Source: Hyphomicrobiales bacterium (GTDB lineage Bacteria; Pseudomonadota; Alphaproteobacteria; Rhizobiales; Xanthobacteraceae). From it: DNA of 64,000 bases. The position numbers and the translations under genes were made by a program. This document shows, one piece after another, positions 17,503 to 26,090 of the stretch. Positions within the stretch are counted from its first letter, which is position 1. Each line of letters starts with the position of its first letter. The notes below the pieces were generated by a model. It searched no databases. It was not told where the DNA came from and was given only the letters and a program-made list of their open reading frames with translations. The DNA lies in the NCBI GenBank assembly GCA_021732215.1, contig JAKFVL010000005.1:1-64000 (forward strand), in the 5' to 3' direction.

Positions 17503-17563
17503 CAATGCTTTCCGGCGGTAAGGTCGGGTCCGTTGCGTGGTTTGGCGCATCGGGAAAGCATTG
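17503..17563 (+). promoter_or_regulatory. inverted repeat in the cold-shock gene leader
   Basis: caatgctttcc (17503-17513) is exactly complementary to ggaaagcattg (17553-17563), 39 bases apart. The right arm ends just before the ribosome site aaggag (17571-17576). Cold-shock mRNAs often have long structured leaders that open at low temperature; a role here is inference. Confidence 0.55.
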
Positions 17564-17583
17564 CGGGGATAAGGAGTATCCCG

Positions 17584-17799
17584 ATGGCCATGACTGGTAC
17601 GGTCAAATTCTTCAACGGGGAGCGCGGCTACGGTTTCATCAAGCCCGACGACGGCGGACGCGATGTGTTCGTTCACATCACGGCGGTGGAACGCGCAGGA
17701 TTGAAGGATCTGACCGAGGGGCAGCGCATCACGTTCGAAGTCGAGCCGGACAAGAAGGGCAAAGGCCCCAAGGCGGTCAACCTGGTGATTTCTTCCTGA
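17584..17799 (+). CDS. CspA-family cold-shock protein
   Basis: 71 residues forming one cold-shock domain that binds single-stranded RNA and DNA. RNP1 reads GERGYGFI and RNP2 reads DVFVHIT. The start at 17584 is preceded by aaggag at eight bases. The 251-base region upstream has no gene and includes the leader repeat. Several Csp paralogues are usual in this family of bacteria, so no paralogue symbol is assigned. Confidence 0.95.
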   Translation: MAMTGTVKFFNGERGYGFIKPDDGGRDVFVHITAVERAGLKDLTEGQRITFEVEPDKKGKGPKAVNLVISS

Positions 17800-17920
17800 G
17801 GCTGAGGCTGCGGCGGCGCGGTTCAGTATCACGGCCTTCTATCTGCGGGAGCGGATTGCGGCGTCGCGCTCCAATGCGCGATTGCGTGGACATCGTCGCG
17901 ATCATCCAAATGCACCAAAG

Positions 17921-17949
17921 AAAAATCCCGGGCCGCGTGGACCCGGGAT
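17921..17949 (-). terminator. Rho-independent terminator of the outer-membrane protein gene
   Basis: Read on the minus strand, atcccggg pairs with cccgggat across a short loop and is followed by TTTTT. It lies 45 bases past the stop of the barrel protein gene. Confidence 0.9.
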
Positions 17950-17993
17950 GAAGGCGGTCGTCTGGTTTCTTTTCGCTTTGATCGAAGCTGGCG

Positions 17994-18614
17994 TCAGAAC
18001 CGGTAGTTCACGCCGAGGCGCACGAGGCTCGACTGGTAGCCATGGGTCGAGCCCGTGGTGATGAAGCGGTTGTCGGACAGGTCGATGTACAGATACTCGA
18101 CCTTCGCGCTCCAGTTCTGGGTGATGCCGATTTCCGCACCGACGCCGACAGTCCACCCGGCGGAGGTTTTCGTCTCCGACAACGCGAGCGTCTCCGCACG
18201 CAGGCTGCCGAAGGCAAGACCGGCGGTGCCGAAGAACAGGATGTTGTTCAGCGCGTAGCCTGCGCGGCCGCGCAACGTGCCGAACCAGGGGTTGGAGAAC
18301 TTCCACACCGCGAAGCGGTCGCTCGCGCCGCTCGCCTGAATGTCGCCCTCGACGCCGAAGACCCATGGACCGGTCTGAAAATTGTACCCGGCCTGAATGC
18401 CGCCGGACACGCCGGATGGCGCTGCAGCAGTGTTGCTGACATCGCCCCAGTTGTAGCCGATGTTGCCGCCGATATAGGGACCGGCCCAGCTATAGGCATT
18501 GAGCGGCTGGTTGACCGTGTAGGGCTGCGCAGGACGACCGTAGAGATCGGCGGCGCTGGCCGATGTCGCGATGCCGATCAAAACAACGGCGCTGCAGATT
18601 ACACGGATACTCAT
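17994..18614 (-). CDS. outer-membrane beta-barrel protein (Omp25/Omp31-like)
   Basis: 206 residues: signal peptide with cleavage near SASAAD, then an eight-stranded barrel of the Omp25/Omp31/RopB kind found in Rhizobiales. Features include WAGPYIGGNIGYNWG near residue 43, the GVEGDIQASG and LRGRAGYALN turns, and a C-terminal VRLGVNYRF ending in Phe as required for barrel insertion. The start at 18614 gives a proper signal peptide with ggag upstream; a longer frame to 18665 does not. It is monocistronic with its own terminator. Confidence 0.9.
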   Translation of the reverse strand: MSIRVICSAVVLIGIATSASAADLYGRPAQPYTVNQPLNAYSWAGPYIGGNIGYNWGDVSNTAAAPSGVSGGIQAGYNFQTGPWVFGVEGDIQASGASDRFAVWKFSNPWFGTLRGRAGYALNNILFFGTAGLAFGSLRAETLALSETKTSAGWTVGVGAEIGITQNWSAKVEYLYIDLSDNRFITTGSTHGYQSSLVRLGVNYRF

Positions 18615-18904
18615 CTCACGCTCCACACGACTTGCTGCATACCGGCGCCAGACGACGTTGCTCATGGTTCGAGCGATGCCGGTATGGTTACGGACTTCGA
18701 ACTTTATTCAGTAGGATTTATCGGATGTTTTGAATTAAGCGGGCGTTAATGCCCTGATCACGCGGCCAGTCGTTCTTAAGAAAGTGTTACGATCGTCGTT
18801 GCTGCGTGTCGCGCTATCGCGGTGTCTGCGTTCTGCCTCGCTACCGCGCTACTGTCGATAACCGTCAAAGCGGGACCGACCCGCACTGGCTTGGCCTGCG
18901 TATA

Positions 18905-20998
18905 ATGTCTATTTTACGCATTATGCCACGCAAGCTCTCTCATCCGACAGAACGGCCGGATTTGCCGGGCGTCCCTGCGCAACAGCGCACGGACGGTTCA
19001 CCGGCCGCCGAGCCGATCGCACAGGACATCGATCCGCTCAGCGTCGCGTCCGATGATGACGAAGAAGCGCGGCTGCCCGAGCCGTCCGACGATGCGGGAG
19101 AAACCCTGCCGGAAGGAACGCTGGCGACCGGGCAGGCTGCGATTGCGCGAGCCGTCCGTCATGCGCCGCAGTCCGCCGGCGTCTATCGCATGCTCAATGC
19201 GGCGAACGACGTGCTTTACGTCGGCAAGGCGAAAAGCGTCCGCAAACGATTGTCGTCCTACGCGCGTCCGGCGGGCCATCCGGCACGCATTGCGCGAATG
19301 ATCGCGGCGACGACGCACGTCGAAATCATCTCGACATCGACCGAGATCGAAGCGCTGCTGCTGGAAGCCAACCTCATCAAGCAATTGCGGCCGCGCTTCA
19401 ACGTGCAGCTGCGCGACGACAAATCGTTTCCGTATATCCTCATCACCGGCGATCACTGGGCGCCGCAGATTCTCAAGCATCGAGGCGCGCAGTCGCGGCC
19501 CGGCCGCTACTTCGGACCGTTCGCATCGGTCGGATCGGTGAACCGGACGATTACCGCCTTGCAGCGCGCATTTCTGGTGCGCTCCTGCACCGACGCCTTC
19601 TTCGAGGGTCGCACGCGGCCATGCCTGCTGTTTCAGATTCGCCGCTGCGCCGGTCCCTGCACCAACGAGATCGATTTCCCCGGCTATACCGAGCTGGTGC
19701 GTGAAGCGACCGATTTCCTGTCCGGCCGCAGCCGCGCTGTGAAGCAGGAACTCGCAGCGGAAATGGAGAAGGCCTCGGCCGATCTCGCGTTCGAGAGCGC
19801 GGCGCTCTATCGCGATCGTCTTGCGGCATTGGCCGCGATCCAGTCCCAGCAGGGTATCAATCCGCGCACCGTGGAAGAGGCGGACGTGTTCGCTATCCAT
19901 CAGGAGGGCGGCTATTTTTGTGTCGAAGTGTTTTTCTTCCGCACCGGACAGAACTGGGGCAACCGGGCCTATTTCCCGAAGGCCGATCGTTCGCTGTCGC
20001 CGGGCGAGGTGCTCGGCTCGTTTCTTGCGCAGTTCTATGACGACAAGCCGCCGCCGCGGCTTGTGCTGCTATCGCACGCTGTCGAGGAGAATGAACTGCT
20101 CGCCAGCGCGCTCTCGGTCAAGGCGGGCGTCAGGGTCGAGGTCAGCGTTCCGCAGCGTGGCGAGAAGAAGGAATTGATCCAGCACGCGCTCACCAATGCG
20201 CGCGAGGCGCTGGGACGCAAGCTCGCCGATACCGCGACGCAATCGCGGCTGATGCAGTCGCTCGCAGAGACCTTGAAGTTGCCGAACGCGCCGCGCCGCA
20301 TCGAAGTCTACGACAACAGCCACATTCAGGGCGCTAACGCGGTCGGCGCCATGATCGTTGCCGGGCCGGACGGCTTTCTCAAGAACCAGTACCGGAAGTT
20401 CAACATCCGTTCCGAGGGCCTCACGCCCGGCGACGACTACGGCATGATGCGCGAGGTGCTGGAGCGGCGGTTCAAGCGCCTGATGTCCGAAACACCGCCG
20501 GACGGCAAGCCGCCGGAGCAGGGCGATGACGCCGTGCCGCAATGGCCAGACCTTGTCGTTATCGACGGCGGCCTCGGCCAGCTCAATGCGGCGCGTCAGA
20601 CGCTCGCCGAGCTCGGTGTCACACAGGTGTCGCTGCTCGGGGTCGCCAAGGGGCCTGACCGCGATGCGGGGCGAGAGACGCTGTTCCTGCCGGATCAGCC
20701 GGCGATCAAGCTCGAGCCGCGCGACCCGGTTCTGTACTTTATCCAGCGATTGCGCGACGAGGCGCATCGATTCGTGATCGGCTCGCACCGCAAGCTGCGC
20801 AAGAAGGACATGCGCGAGGCGGGGTTGCAGGAAATCCCCGGAATCGGCTCGTCACGCAAACGTGCCTTGCTCCATCATTTCGGGACCCTGAAAGAGATCG
20901 AGCGGGCGTCGATCGCCGATCTCGGCAAGGTTCCCGGGATCAGCGCCGAAAGCGCCCGCAGGATTTTTGAATTCTTCCACGCCGATGGCGGACGTTGA
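18905..20998 (+). CDS. uvrC: excinuclease ABC subunit C
   Basis: Makes both incisions in nucleotide excision repair after UvrA/UvrB damage recognition. From 18905 the protein has 697 residues. After a long acidic, probably disordered N terminus (about 80 residues), the GIY-YIG domain carries GVYRMLN and [10 protein letters not shown]; a Cys-rich stretch ([13 protein letters not shown]), a UVR domain, the RNase H-like C-terminal nuclease ([20 protein letters not shown]) and tandem helix-hairpin-helix motifs ([25 protein letters not shown]) follow. ATG 18923 is an alternative start. Confidence 0.96.
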   Translation: MSILRIMPRKLSHPTERPDLPGVPAQQRTDGSPAAEPIAQDIDPLSVASDDDEEARLPEPSDDAGETLPEGTLATGQAAIARAVRHAPQSAGVYRMLNAANDVLYVGKAKSVRKRLSSYARPAGHPARIARMIAATTHVEIISTSTEIEALLLEANLIKQLRPRFNVQLRDDKSFPYILITGDHWAPQILKHRGAQSRPGRYFGPFASVGSVNRTITALQRAFLVRSCTDAFFEGRTRPCLLFQIRRCAGPCTNEIDFPGYTELVREATDFLSGRSRAVKQELAAEMEKASADLAFESAALYRDRLAALAAIQSQQGINPRTVEEADVFAIHQEGGYFCVEVFFFRTGQNWGNRAYFPKADRSLSPGEVLGSFLAQFYDDKPPPRLVLLSHAVEENELLASALSVKAGVRVEVSVPQRGEKKELIQHALTNAREALGRKLADTATQSRLMQSLAETLKLPNAPRRIEVYDNSHIQGANAVGAMIVAGPDGFLKNQYRKFNIRSEGLTPGDDYGMMREVLERRFKRLMSETPPDGKPPEQGDDAVPQWPDLVVIDGGLGQLNAARQTLAELGVTQVSLLGVAKGPDRDAGRETLFLPDQPAIKLEPRDPVLYFIQRLRDEAHRFVIGSHRKLRKKDMREAGLQEIPGIGSSRKRALLHHFGTLKEIERASIADLGKVPGISAESARRIFEFFHADGGR

Positions 20999-21097
20999 TG
21001 ACAAACGGGACGGTTTCCAGCCGGTCCGGCGAATATGTCCCGGAGAACGGGTGACAGAGCGGTTGACCTTCACGGCGCGCCGGTATTGGTAAGACAA

Positions 21098-21712
21098 ATG
21101 AACACAGTGACGAGCCGCGGGGCTGGCAAGCATGCGATGGCCCTCCCCAACATACTGACGTACTCCCGCATTGCTGCGGTGCCGGTGGTGGTGGGCTGCA
21201 TGTATACGCAGTCGATCATGGGCGGGCCGCTGTGGCTGCGCTGGGTCGCGTTGGCGATATTTATCGCCGCCGGCGTCACCGATATTCTCGATGGCTACTA
21301 TGCCCGCATGTACGATCAGCAGTCGGCGTTCGGCCGGATGCTCGATCCAATTGCCGACAAGCTGCTGGTGGCGTCATGCCTGCTGATGCTGGCGGCCGAC
21401 GGAATTATTCATGGCTGGACGCTGTGGGCGGGGATCATCATTCTCTGCCGCGAGATCCTGGTCTCGGGCCTGCGCGAGTATCTCGCCGGGCTGCGCGTCA
21501 GCCTGCCGGTGACGCAACTGGCGAAATGGAAGACGACGGTGCAACTTGTCGCCATCGGTTTCCTGATTGCGGGCGAGGCCGGAGAGGCGATCCTTCCGGC
21601 GACGACCCTGATCGGGATTGCGCTGTTGTGGATTTCGGCGATCGTTACGCTCTATACCGGCTGGGACTATTTTCGCGCCGGGCTGCGCCACTTGATCGAG
21701 GACGACAAATGA
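21098..21712 (+). CDS. pgsA: CDP-diacylglycerol:glycerol-3-phosphate phosphatidyltransferase
   Basis: Inner-membrane enzyme that forms phosphatidylglycerophosphate, the first committed step to phosphatidylglycerol and cardiolipin. 204 residues with about five to six membrane helices. The CDP-alcohol phosphotransferase motif DGxxARx8Gx3Dx3D is intact (DGYYAR ... FGRMLDPIADK, residues about 64-86). The start at 21098 or the internal ATG at 21137 are both possible. It overlaps moaD by four bases (ATGA). Confidence 0.95.
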   Translation: MNTVTSRGAGKHAMALPNILTYSRIAAVPVVVGCMYTQSIMGGPLWLRWVALAIFIAAGVTDILDGYYARMYDQQSAFGRMLDPIADKLLVASCLLMLAADGIIHGWTLWAGIIILCREILVSGLREYLAGLRVSLPVTQLAKWKTTVQLVAIGFLIAGEAGEAILPATTLIGIALLWISAIVTLYTGWDYFRAGLRHLIEDDK

Positions 21713-21960
21713 AGATCGTCTATTTTGCCTGGGTGCGCGAGCGCATCGGCAAGGCAGAGGAGATGCTCGATCCGCCGCCGGCGGTGCGCACGATCGGCGA
21801 TCTGATCGGCTGGCTTGCGGGCCGCGGCGAGGAATATGCCCAGGCGTTTGCCGCGCCGCGATCGATCCGAGCCGCGATCGATCGCACCCACGTGAAGCCT
21901 GAAACTGCCATTGCCGGTGCGCGCGAGATCGCATTTTTTCCGCCGATGACCGGCGGCTGA
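21709..21960 (+). CDS. moaD: molybdopterin synthase small subunit
   Basis: 83 residues with the ubiquitin-like MoaD fold and the required C-terminal Gly-Gly (FFPPMTGG), which is thiocarboxylated and donates sulfur to precursor Z in molybdopterin synthesis. Its ATG overlaps the pgsA stop, and moaE follows 24 bases later, so translation of the subunits is probably coupled. Confidence 0.96.
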   Translation: MKIVYFAWVRERIGKAEEMLDPPPAVRTIGDLIGWLAGRGEEYAQAFAAPRSIRAAIDRTHVKPETAIAGAREIAFFPPMTGG

Positions 21961-21984
21961 TCTTTCCGTTTTGAGGACGCCGGA

Positions 21985-22452
21985 ATGCCGGTCCCGCTTA
22001 CCATTCGCATTCAGCAGAACGATTTCGACGTCGCGGCTGAAATCGCGGCGCTGACGCGCGGCCGTGCGGATATCGGCGCGGTTGTGAACTTCATCGGCAT
22101 TTGCCGCGGCCGCGATGACGGCCACGATGTGACGGCGCTGACGCTCGAGCACTATCCCGGCATGGCCGAAGCCGAGATCGGCCGCCATGCTGACGAAGCC
22201 TGCAAGCGGTGGCCGCTCGCCGGGCTGACCATCATCCATCGCCACGGCCGCATCGAGCCCGGCGAGAATATCGTGCTGGTGGTGACGGCTTCCGCGCATC
22301 GCGAAGCGGCATTCCAGGCTGCAGAATTCCTGATGGATTACCTCAAGGCCAACGCACCGTTCTGGAAGCGCGAGGAAAGCGCCCAAGGAACGGCGTGGGT
22401 CGAAGCACGCCTCGGCGACGATGCCGCCGCTGCGCGCTGGACCAAGCCCTGA
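21985..22452 (+). CDS. moaE: molybdopterin synthase catalytic subunit
   Basis: 155 residues. Forms the heterotetramer with MoaD and inserts two sulfurs into cyclic pyranopterin monophosphate. Conserved blocks seen are GAVVNFIGICRG, LEHYPGMAE, IIHRHGRIEPGENIV and the active-site lysine region APFWKREES. The stop codon overlaps the prmB start by one base (TGATG). Confidence 0.96.
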   Translation: MPVPLTIRIQQNDFDVAAEIAALTRGRADIGAVVNFIGICRGRDDGHDVTALTLEHYPGMAEAEIGRHADEACKRWPLAGLTIIHRHGRIEPGENIVLVVTASAHREAAFQAAEFLMDYLKANAPFWKREESAQGTAWVEARLGDDAAAARWTKP

Positions 22453-23390
22453 TGGTCAAGCGCAGCAAAGCGCCGCCGCGCCGCGTCAGGCCGCAGGCTT
22501 CAGGCGACTTGTCGACGCTGTTCGACTACGTTCGTTACGGCGTCAGCCGGTTCAACGAGGCGAAGCTGGTGTTCGCTCATGGCACCACCGACCCGGTGGC
22601 CGAAGCAGCCTTTTTGGTCTGCGAGGCTTTGCATCTTCATCCCGACCAGTTCGAGATGTTTGCGCAAGCGCGGCTCACGGCCGACGAGGGCGGCAAGGTG
22701 CGCGACCTGATCGAGCAGCGGGTCAAAACGCGAAAGCCCGCAGCCTATCTCGTCAACAAAATCTACATGCGCGGCGTGCTGTTCTACGTCGACGAACGCA
22801 CCATCGTGCCGCGTTCCTTCATCGGCGAATTGCTGGAGTCGCATTTCGGCGGAGAGGATGCGGCGCTGATCGACGATCCGACGTCCGTCGAGCGTGTGCT
22901 CGATCTCTGCACCGGCTCGGGATGTCTTGCGGTTCTCGCGAGCCGCAGCTTTCCGAATGCGCAAATCGATGCGGTCGATCTGTCAAAGGATGCGCTGGCG
23001 GTTGCTGCGCGCAATGTCGGCGATCACGGACTGCATGATCGCATCAACTTGCATCTCGGCGATCTGTTCGCGGCCGTGCGCGAGCAAACCTACGACATCA
23101 TCATCTCGAATCCGCCGTATGTCGATGCGGAGGGTATGGCCGGTCTGCCGCGCGAGTGCCGGTATGAGCCGAGGATGGCGTTCGATGGCGGCAGCGACGG
23201 ACTTGATATTGTTCGCCGGATTGTGGCTTCCGCTGGCACCCATCTGAACGACGGCGGCGGTCTGTTGTGCGAGATCGGCCGTTGCAGGCCCGCGATGGAA
23301 GAAGCCTATCCGGATTTGCCTTTGCTTTGGCTCGATACGGAAGATTCAGAGGGCGAAGTGTTCTGGATTGGCGCAGACGGGTTGCGCTGA
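22452..23390 (+). CDS. prmB: ribosomal protein L3 glutamine methyltransferase
   Basis: 312 residues. Uses SAM to methylate the side-chain amide of a glutamine in ribosomal protein L3. The N-terminal helical domain is followed by motif I VLDLCTGSGCLAVL (near residue 150) and the catalytic NPPY motif in IIISNPPYVDAEG (near residue 220). The string PRSFIGELLE and the NPPYVD context favour PrmB over its paralogue PrmC. The start overlaps moaE. The first 18 residues are basic and probably disordered. Confidence 0.92.
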   Translation: MVKRSKAPPRRVRPQASGDLSTLFDYVRYGVSRFNEAKLVFAHGTTDPVAEAAFLVCEALHLHPDQFEMFAQARLTADEGGKVRDLIEQRVKTRKPAAYLVNKIYMRGVLFYVDERTIVPRSFIGELLESHFGGEDAALIDDPTSVERVLDLCTGSGCLAVLASRSFPNAQIDAVDLSKDALAVAARNVGDHGLHDRINLHLGDLFAAVREQTYDIIISNPPYVDAEGMAGLPRECRYEPRMAFDGGSDGLDIVRRIVASAGTHLNDGGGLLCEIGRCRPAMEEAYPDLPLLWLDTEDSEGEVFWIGADGLR

Positions 23391-23441
23391 TTCCGGATCA
23401 GCGCATTTGCGCGCTGTCGGGAATGACACCGGCATCACCGA

Positions 23442-24554
23442 TCACAGAACCTTCTTGATCCAGTTGTGCGGGTCGGCCGCGCGGCCATACTGTATGTCGA
23501 CCAGCTTCTTGCGCAGCCCCATCGCGACAGGGCCGGCCGCGCCGCCGCTGATGAGAAATTCGCCGTTCGCCGACCGCACCTTGCCGATCGGCGAGATGAC
23601 AGCCGCTGTGCCGCACGCAAAGGCTTCTTTCAGCTTTCCGCTGGCGGCGTCAGTTCGCCATTGGTCAATGGTGTAGAGCTCCTCGCGCACGGGCGTGCCG
23701 CTCTCCTTCGCCAGCGCGATGATCGAATCGCGGGTGATGCCCGGCAGGATGGTGCCGAGCGGCGGTGTCAGCAGCGAACCGTCGTCGAACACGAAGAACA
23801 CATTCATGCCGCCGAGCTCTTCGATGTAACGGCGCTCGACTGCATCAAGGAAAACCACCTGATCGCAGCCGTGATCGATCGCCTCGGCCTGCGCGCGCAA
23901 GCTGGCTGCGTAGTTGCCGCCGCACTTGACCGCGCCGGTGCCGCCAATCGCGGCGCGCGTGTAGTTTTCCGACACCCAGATCGACACGGGCGCAGGTCCG
24001 CCCTTGAAATAGGAGCCGACGGGAGAGGCGATGACGGCGAAGATGTAGTCCGCCGACGGCTTCACGCCGAGGAAGATCTCGCTCGCGATCATGAACGGCC
24101 GCAGGTAGAGACTGCCTTCACCGCCCGGAATCCAGGCGCTGTCGATGCGCACGAGCTGTTCGACCGCCTCGATGAACAGCGCTTCGGGCAGCGGAGCCAT
24201 CGCCATGCGCTCCGCCGAATTCCGGAAACGCCGGGCATTGGCATCGGGGCGGAACAGGTTCACGCCGCCGTCGTCGCGCTTGTAGGCTTTAAGCCCCTCA
24301 AAAATTTCCTGCGCGTAGTGCAGCACGGCTGCAGCCGGATCGAGCGGGAAATTCGCGCGGGATTCGACGCATGCGGCATGCCAACCCATCGCCTGATTGT
24401 AGCGGACGATCGCCATGTGATCGGTGAAGACCCGGCCAAAGCCCGGGTCCGCGAGCTTTGCCGCGCGCTCCTTCTCCGGCGTCGGATTTGCCGCTGGCTT
24501 GATCTCGAATTTCGACCAGACCGCGTCGTCGATCTTGGCGAGCGAAGCGCCCAT
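23442..24554 (-). CDS. ilvE: branched-chain amino acid aminotransferase
   Basis: Fold-type IV PLP aminotransferase for the last step of valine, leucine and isoleucine synthesis. 370 residues, the longer class with an N-terminal extension. Motifs seen are LHYAQEIFEGLKAY, YLRPFMIASE, the PLP lysine in GTGAVKCGGNYAASL, and the glutamate in YIEELGGMNVFF. The start at 24554 is preceded by gggag; a frame extension to 24695 lacks a plausible ribosome site. It is convergent with prmB and divergent from the MarR gene. Confidence 0.95.
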   Translation of the reverse strand: MGASLAKIDDAVWSKFEIKPAANPTPEKERAAKLADPGFGRVFTDHMAIVRYNQAMGWHAACVESRANFPLDPAAAVLHYAQEIFEGLKAYKRDDGGVNLFRPDANARRFRNSAERMAMAPLPEALFIEAVEQLVRIDSAWIPGGEGSLYLRPFMIASEIFLGVKPSADYIFAVIASPVGSYFKGGPAPVSIWVSENYTRAAIGGTGAVKCGGNYAASLRAQAEAIDHGCDQVVFLDAVERRYIEELGGMNVFFVFDDGSLLTPPLGTILPGITRDSIIALAKESGTPVREELYTIDQWRTDAASGKLKEAFACGTAAVISPIGKVRSANGEFLISGGAAGPVAMGLRKKLVDIQYGRAADPHNWIKKVL

Positions 24555-24794
24555 CGGTTTTCTCCCTGTCTCCGGCTTAAGTCCCGCGCCTCGCGCGCTG
24601 CCGCTTATGTCGTTGTGCCGCAGTTCGTCCGAATGGACTTTTACGGGCAATCCGAACTCCAGTATGTTTCGCGATGTGCCGACCGACAATCGCAAGGAGA
24701 CAAATTAGGTCGATGGGGTGCTGCAAAGCGTCTCATGACCGAAAATTTCGTCCAGCTTGTGTTTTTTGTAACATTAAACCGAATATATGTCAAT

Positions 24795-25343
24795 ATGGCT
24801 GACATAAATTTCAAAGCTGTTCGCGAAAGGCCGGGGGTTGGCGAAAAAGCCTCCCAGTCGGCGGGTGACCTGCGCTGGGACGTCATCGAGTTGCTGTTCT
24901 TTGCTTACCGGGACTTCGTCGGCGATGCCGATGAGGTTTTGCGCGAATTCGGCTTTGGCCGCGCCCATCACCGGGTGATGCATTTCGTCCGCCGTTATCC
25001 GGGACTGAAGGTCGCCGATCTGCTCGACGTGCTGCGCATCACCAAGCAGTCGCTCGGCCGCGTGCTCAAACAGCTGCTCGACGAGGGCTATATCGTCCAG
25101 AAGGCGGGTGATAGCGATCGCCGCCAGCGTCTTCTTTTTGCCACCGCCAAGGGCGAGGCATTGGTGGAAAAGCTGGCGGGTCTGCAAACCGATCGCATCA
25201 ACCGCGCACTGCGGAGCATGCCTGGCGATTCAGGCGCCGCCGAACCCGTGAGACAGTTCCTGCGCGCCATGATCGACCACGACGATCCGGACAAGGTTCT
25301 TGCGGAGATTCTCGCAAGCCCACGACGGAGTGGGAAGGAATGA
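24795..25343 (+). CDS. MarR-family transcriptional regulator (PetP-like)
   Basis: 182 residues with a winged-helix domain: helix-turn-helix in LKVADLLDVLRITKQSLGRV and wing in QKAGDSDRRQRLLFATAKG, the MarR signature DxRxxRxxLT-like region. The position, directly before an OmpR-type regulator and a kinase, resembles PetP-PetR in Rhodobacter capsulatus. The gene overlaps the next by four bases (ATGA). ATG 24795 was chosen; an ATG 60 bases upstream is possible. The ligand is unknown. Confidence 0.88.
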   Translation: MADINFKAVRERPGVGEKASQSAGDLRWDVIELLFFAYRDFVGDADEVLREFGFGRAHHRVMHFVRRYPGLKVADLLDVLRITKQSLGRVLKQLLDEGYIVQKAGDSDRRQRLLFATAKGEALVEKLAGLQTDRINRALRSMPGDSGAAEPVRQFLRAMIDHDDPDKVLAEILASPRRSGKE

Positions 25344-26068
25344 CAGTGATGCAACCTGTCCCCGCGATCGCACCGCTGCCGCTCGCCGACGATGCGCCGC
25401 ATATCCTGCTGGTCGATGACGATCGCCGCATTCGCGACCTGCTGTCGCGGTTTCTGTCCAATGAAGGCTATCGCGTCACGACTGCGAAAAGTGCGGCCGA
25501 TGCCCGGGCCAAGCTGCTCGGCCTGCATTTCGATCTGCTAATCCTCGACGTGATGATGCCGGGGGAGACTGGTTTCGATCTGGCGCGCTTCATCCGAACT
25601 TCATCGGCGGTGCCGATCATCATGCTGACCGCTCTGCACGAAGCCAACCGGCGCATCGAGGGCTTGCAGATCGGCGCGGACGACTATGTGGCGAAGCCAT
25701 TCGAGCCGCGTGAACTGGTGCTGCGCATCGCCAACATTCTCAAACGCGCCATGACGCCGGTGAGCGCGCCGGTGGAGTCCGTCGCATTCGGGCCCTACGT
25801 CTATCATCTGGAGCGCGGCGAGCTGCGGAGCGGGGATGAGATCGTGCATCTCACCGATCGCGAGCGCGAGATGCTGCGTATCCTGGCGGCTACACCGGGC
25901 GAAACGGTGCCGCGCGGCGCACTCACCGGCGCGGGGGGCTCGATCAACGAGCGCGCGGTCGACGTGCAGATCAACCGGCTCCGGCGCAAGATCGAGCGCG
26001 ATCCGGCCAATCCGTTGTTCCTGCAAGCGGTGCGCGGGATCGGTTATCGCCTCGTGGCATCGCCGTGA
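25340..26068 (+). CDS. OmpR-family response regulator (PetR-like)
   Basis: 242 residues. Receiver domain with acidic pair in LLVDDDRRIRD, phospho-acceptor Asp in LLILDVMMPGETG (about residue 72), and Lys in DYVAKPFEPREL. The C-terminal winged helix ends in the DNA-binding signature VDVQINRLRRKIE and GIGYRLVASP. It is translationally coupled to the MarR gene and followed by its probable kinase. Confidence 0.93.
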   Translation: MTVMQPVPAIAPLPLADDAPHILLVDDDRRIRDLLSRFLSNEGYRVTTAKSAADARAKLLGLHFDLLILDVMMPGETGFDLARFIRTSSAVPIIMLTALHEANRRIEGLQIGADDYVAKPFEPRELVLRIANILKRAMTPVSAPVESVAFGPYVYHLERGELRSGDEIVHLTDREREMLRILAATPGETVPRGALTGAGGSINERAVDVQINRLRRKIERDPANPLFLQAVRGIGYRLVASP

Positions 26069-26090
26069 TGAGCGCAACGGACCAGCCATC

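Noticed and set aside
18901-18906. TATAAT as a -10 box of uvrC
   Set aside because: No matching -35 box is visible at the expected spacing, and it overlaps one of the possible start codons, so it was not listed as a promoter.
23466-24794. Long plus-strand frame that runs through ilvE into the MarR gene
   Set aside because: Only the part from 24795 has real protein character; the earlier part is the complement of ilvE.
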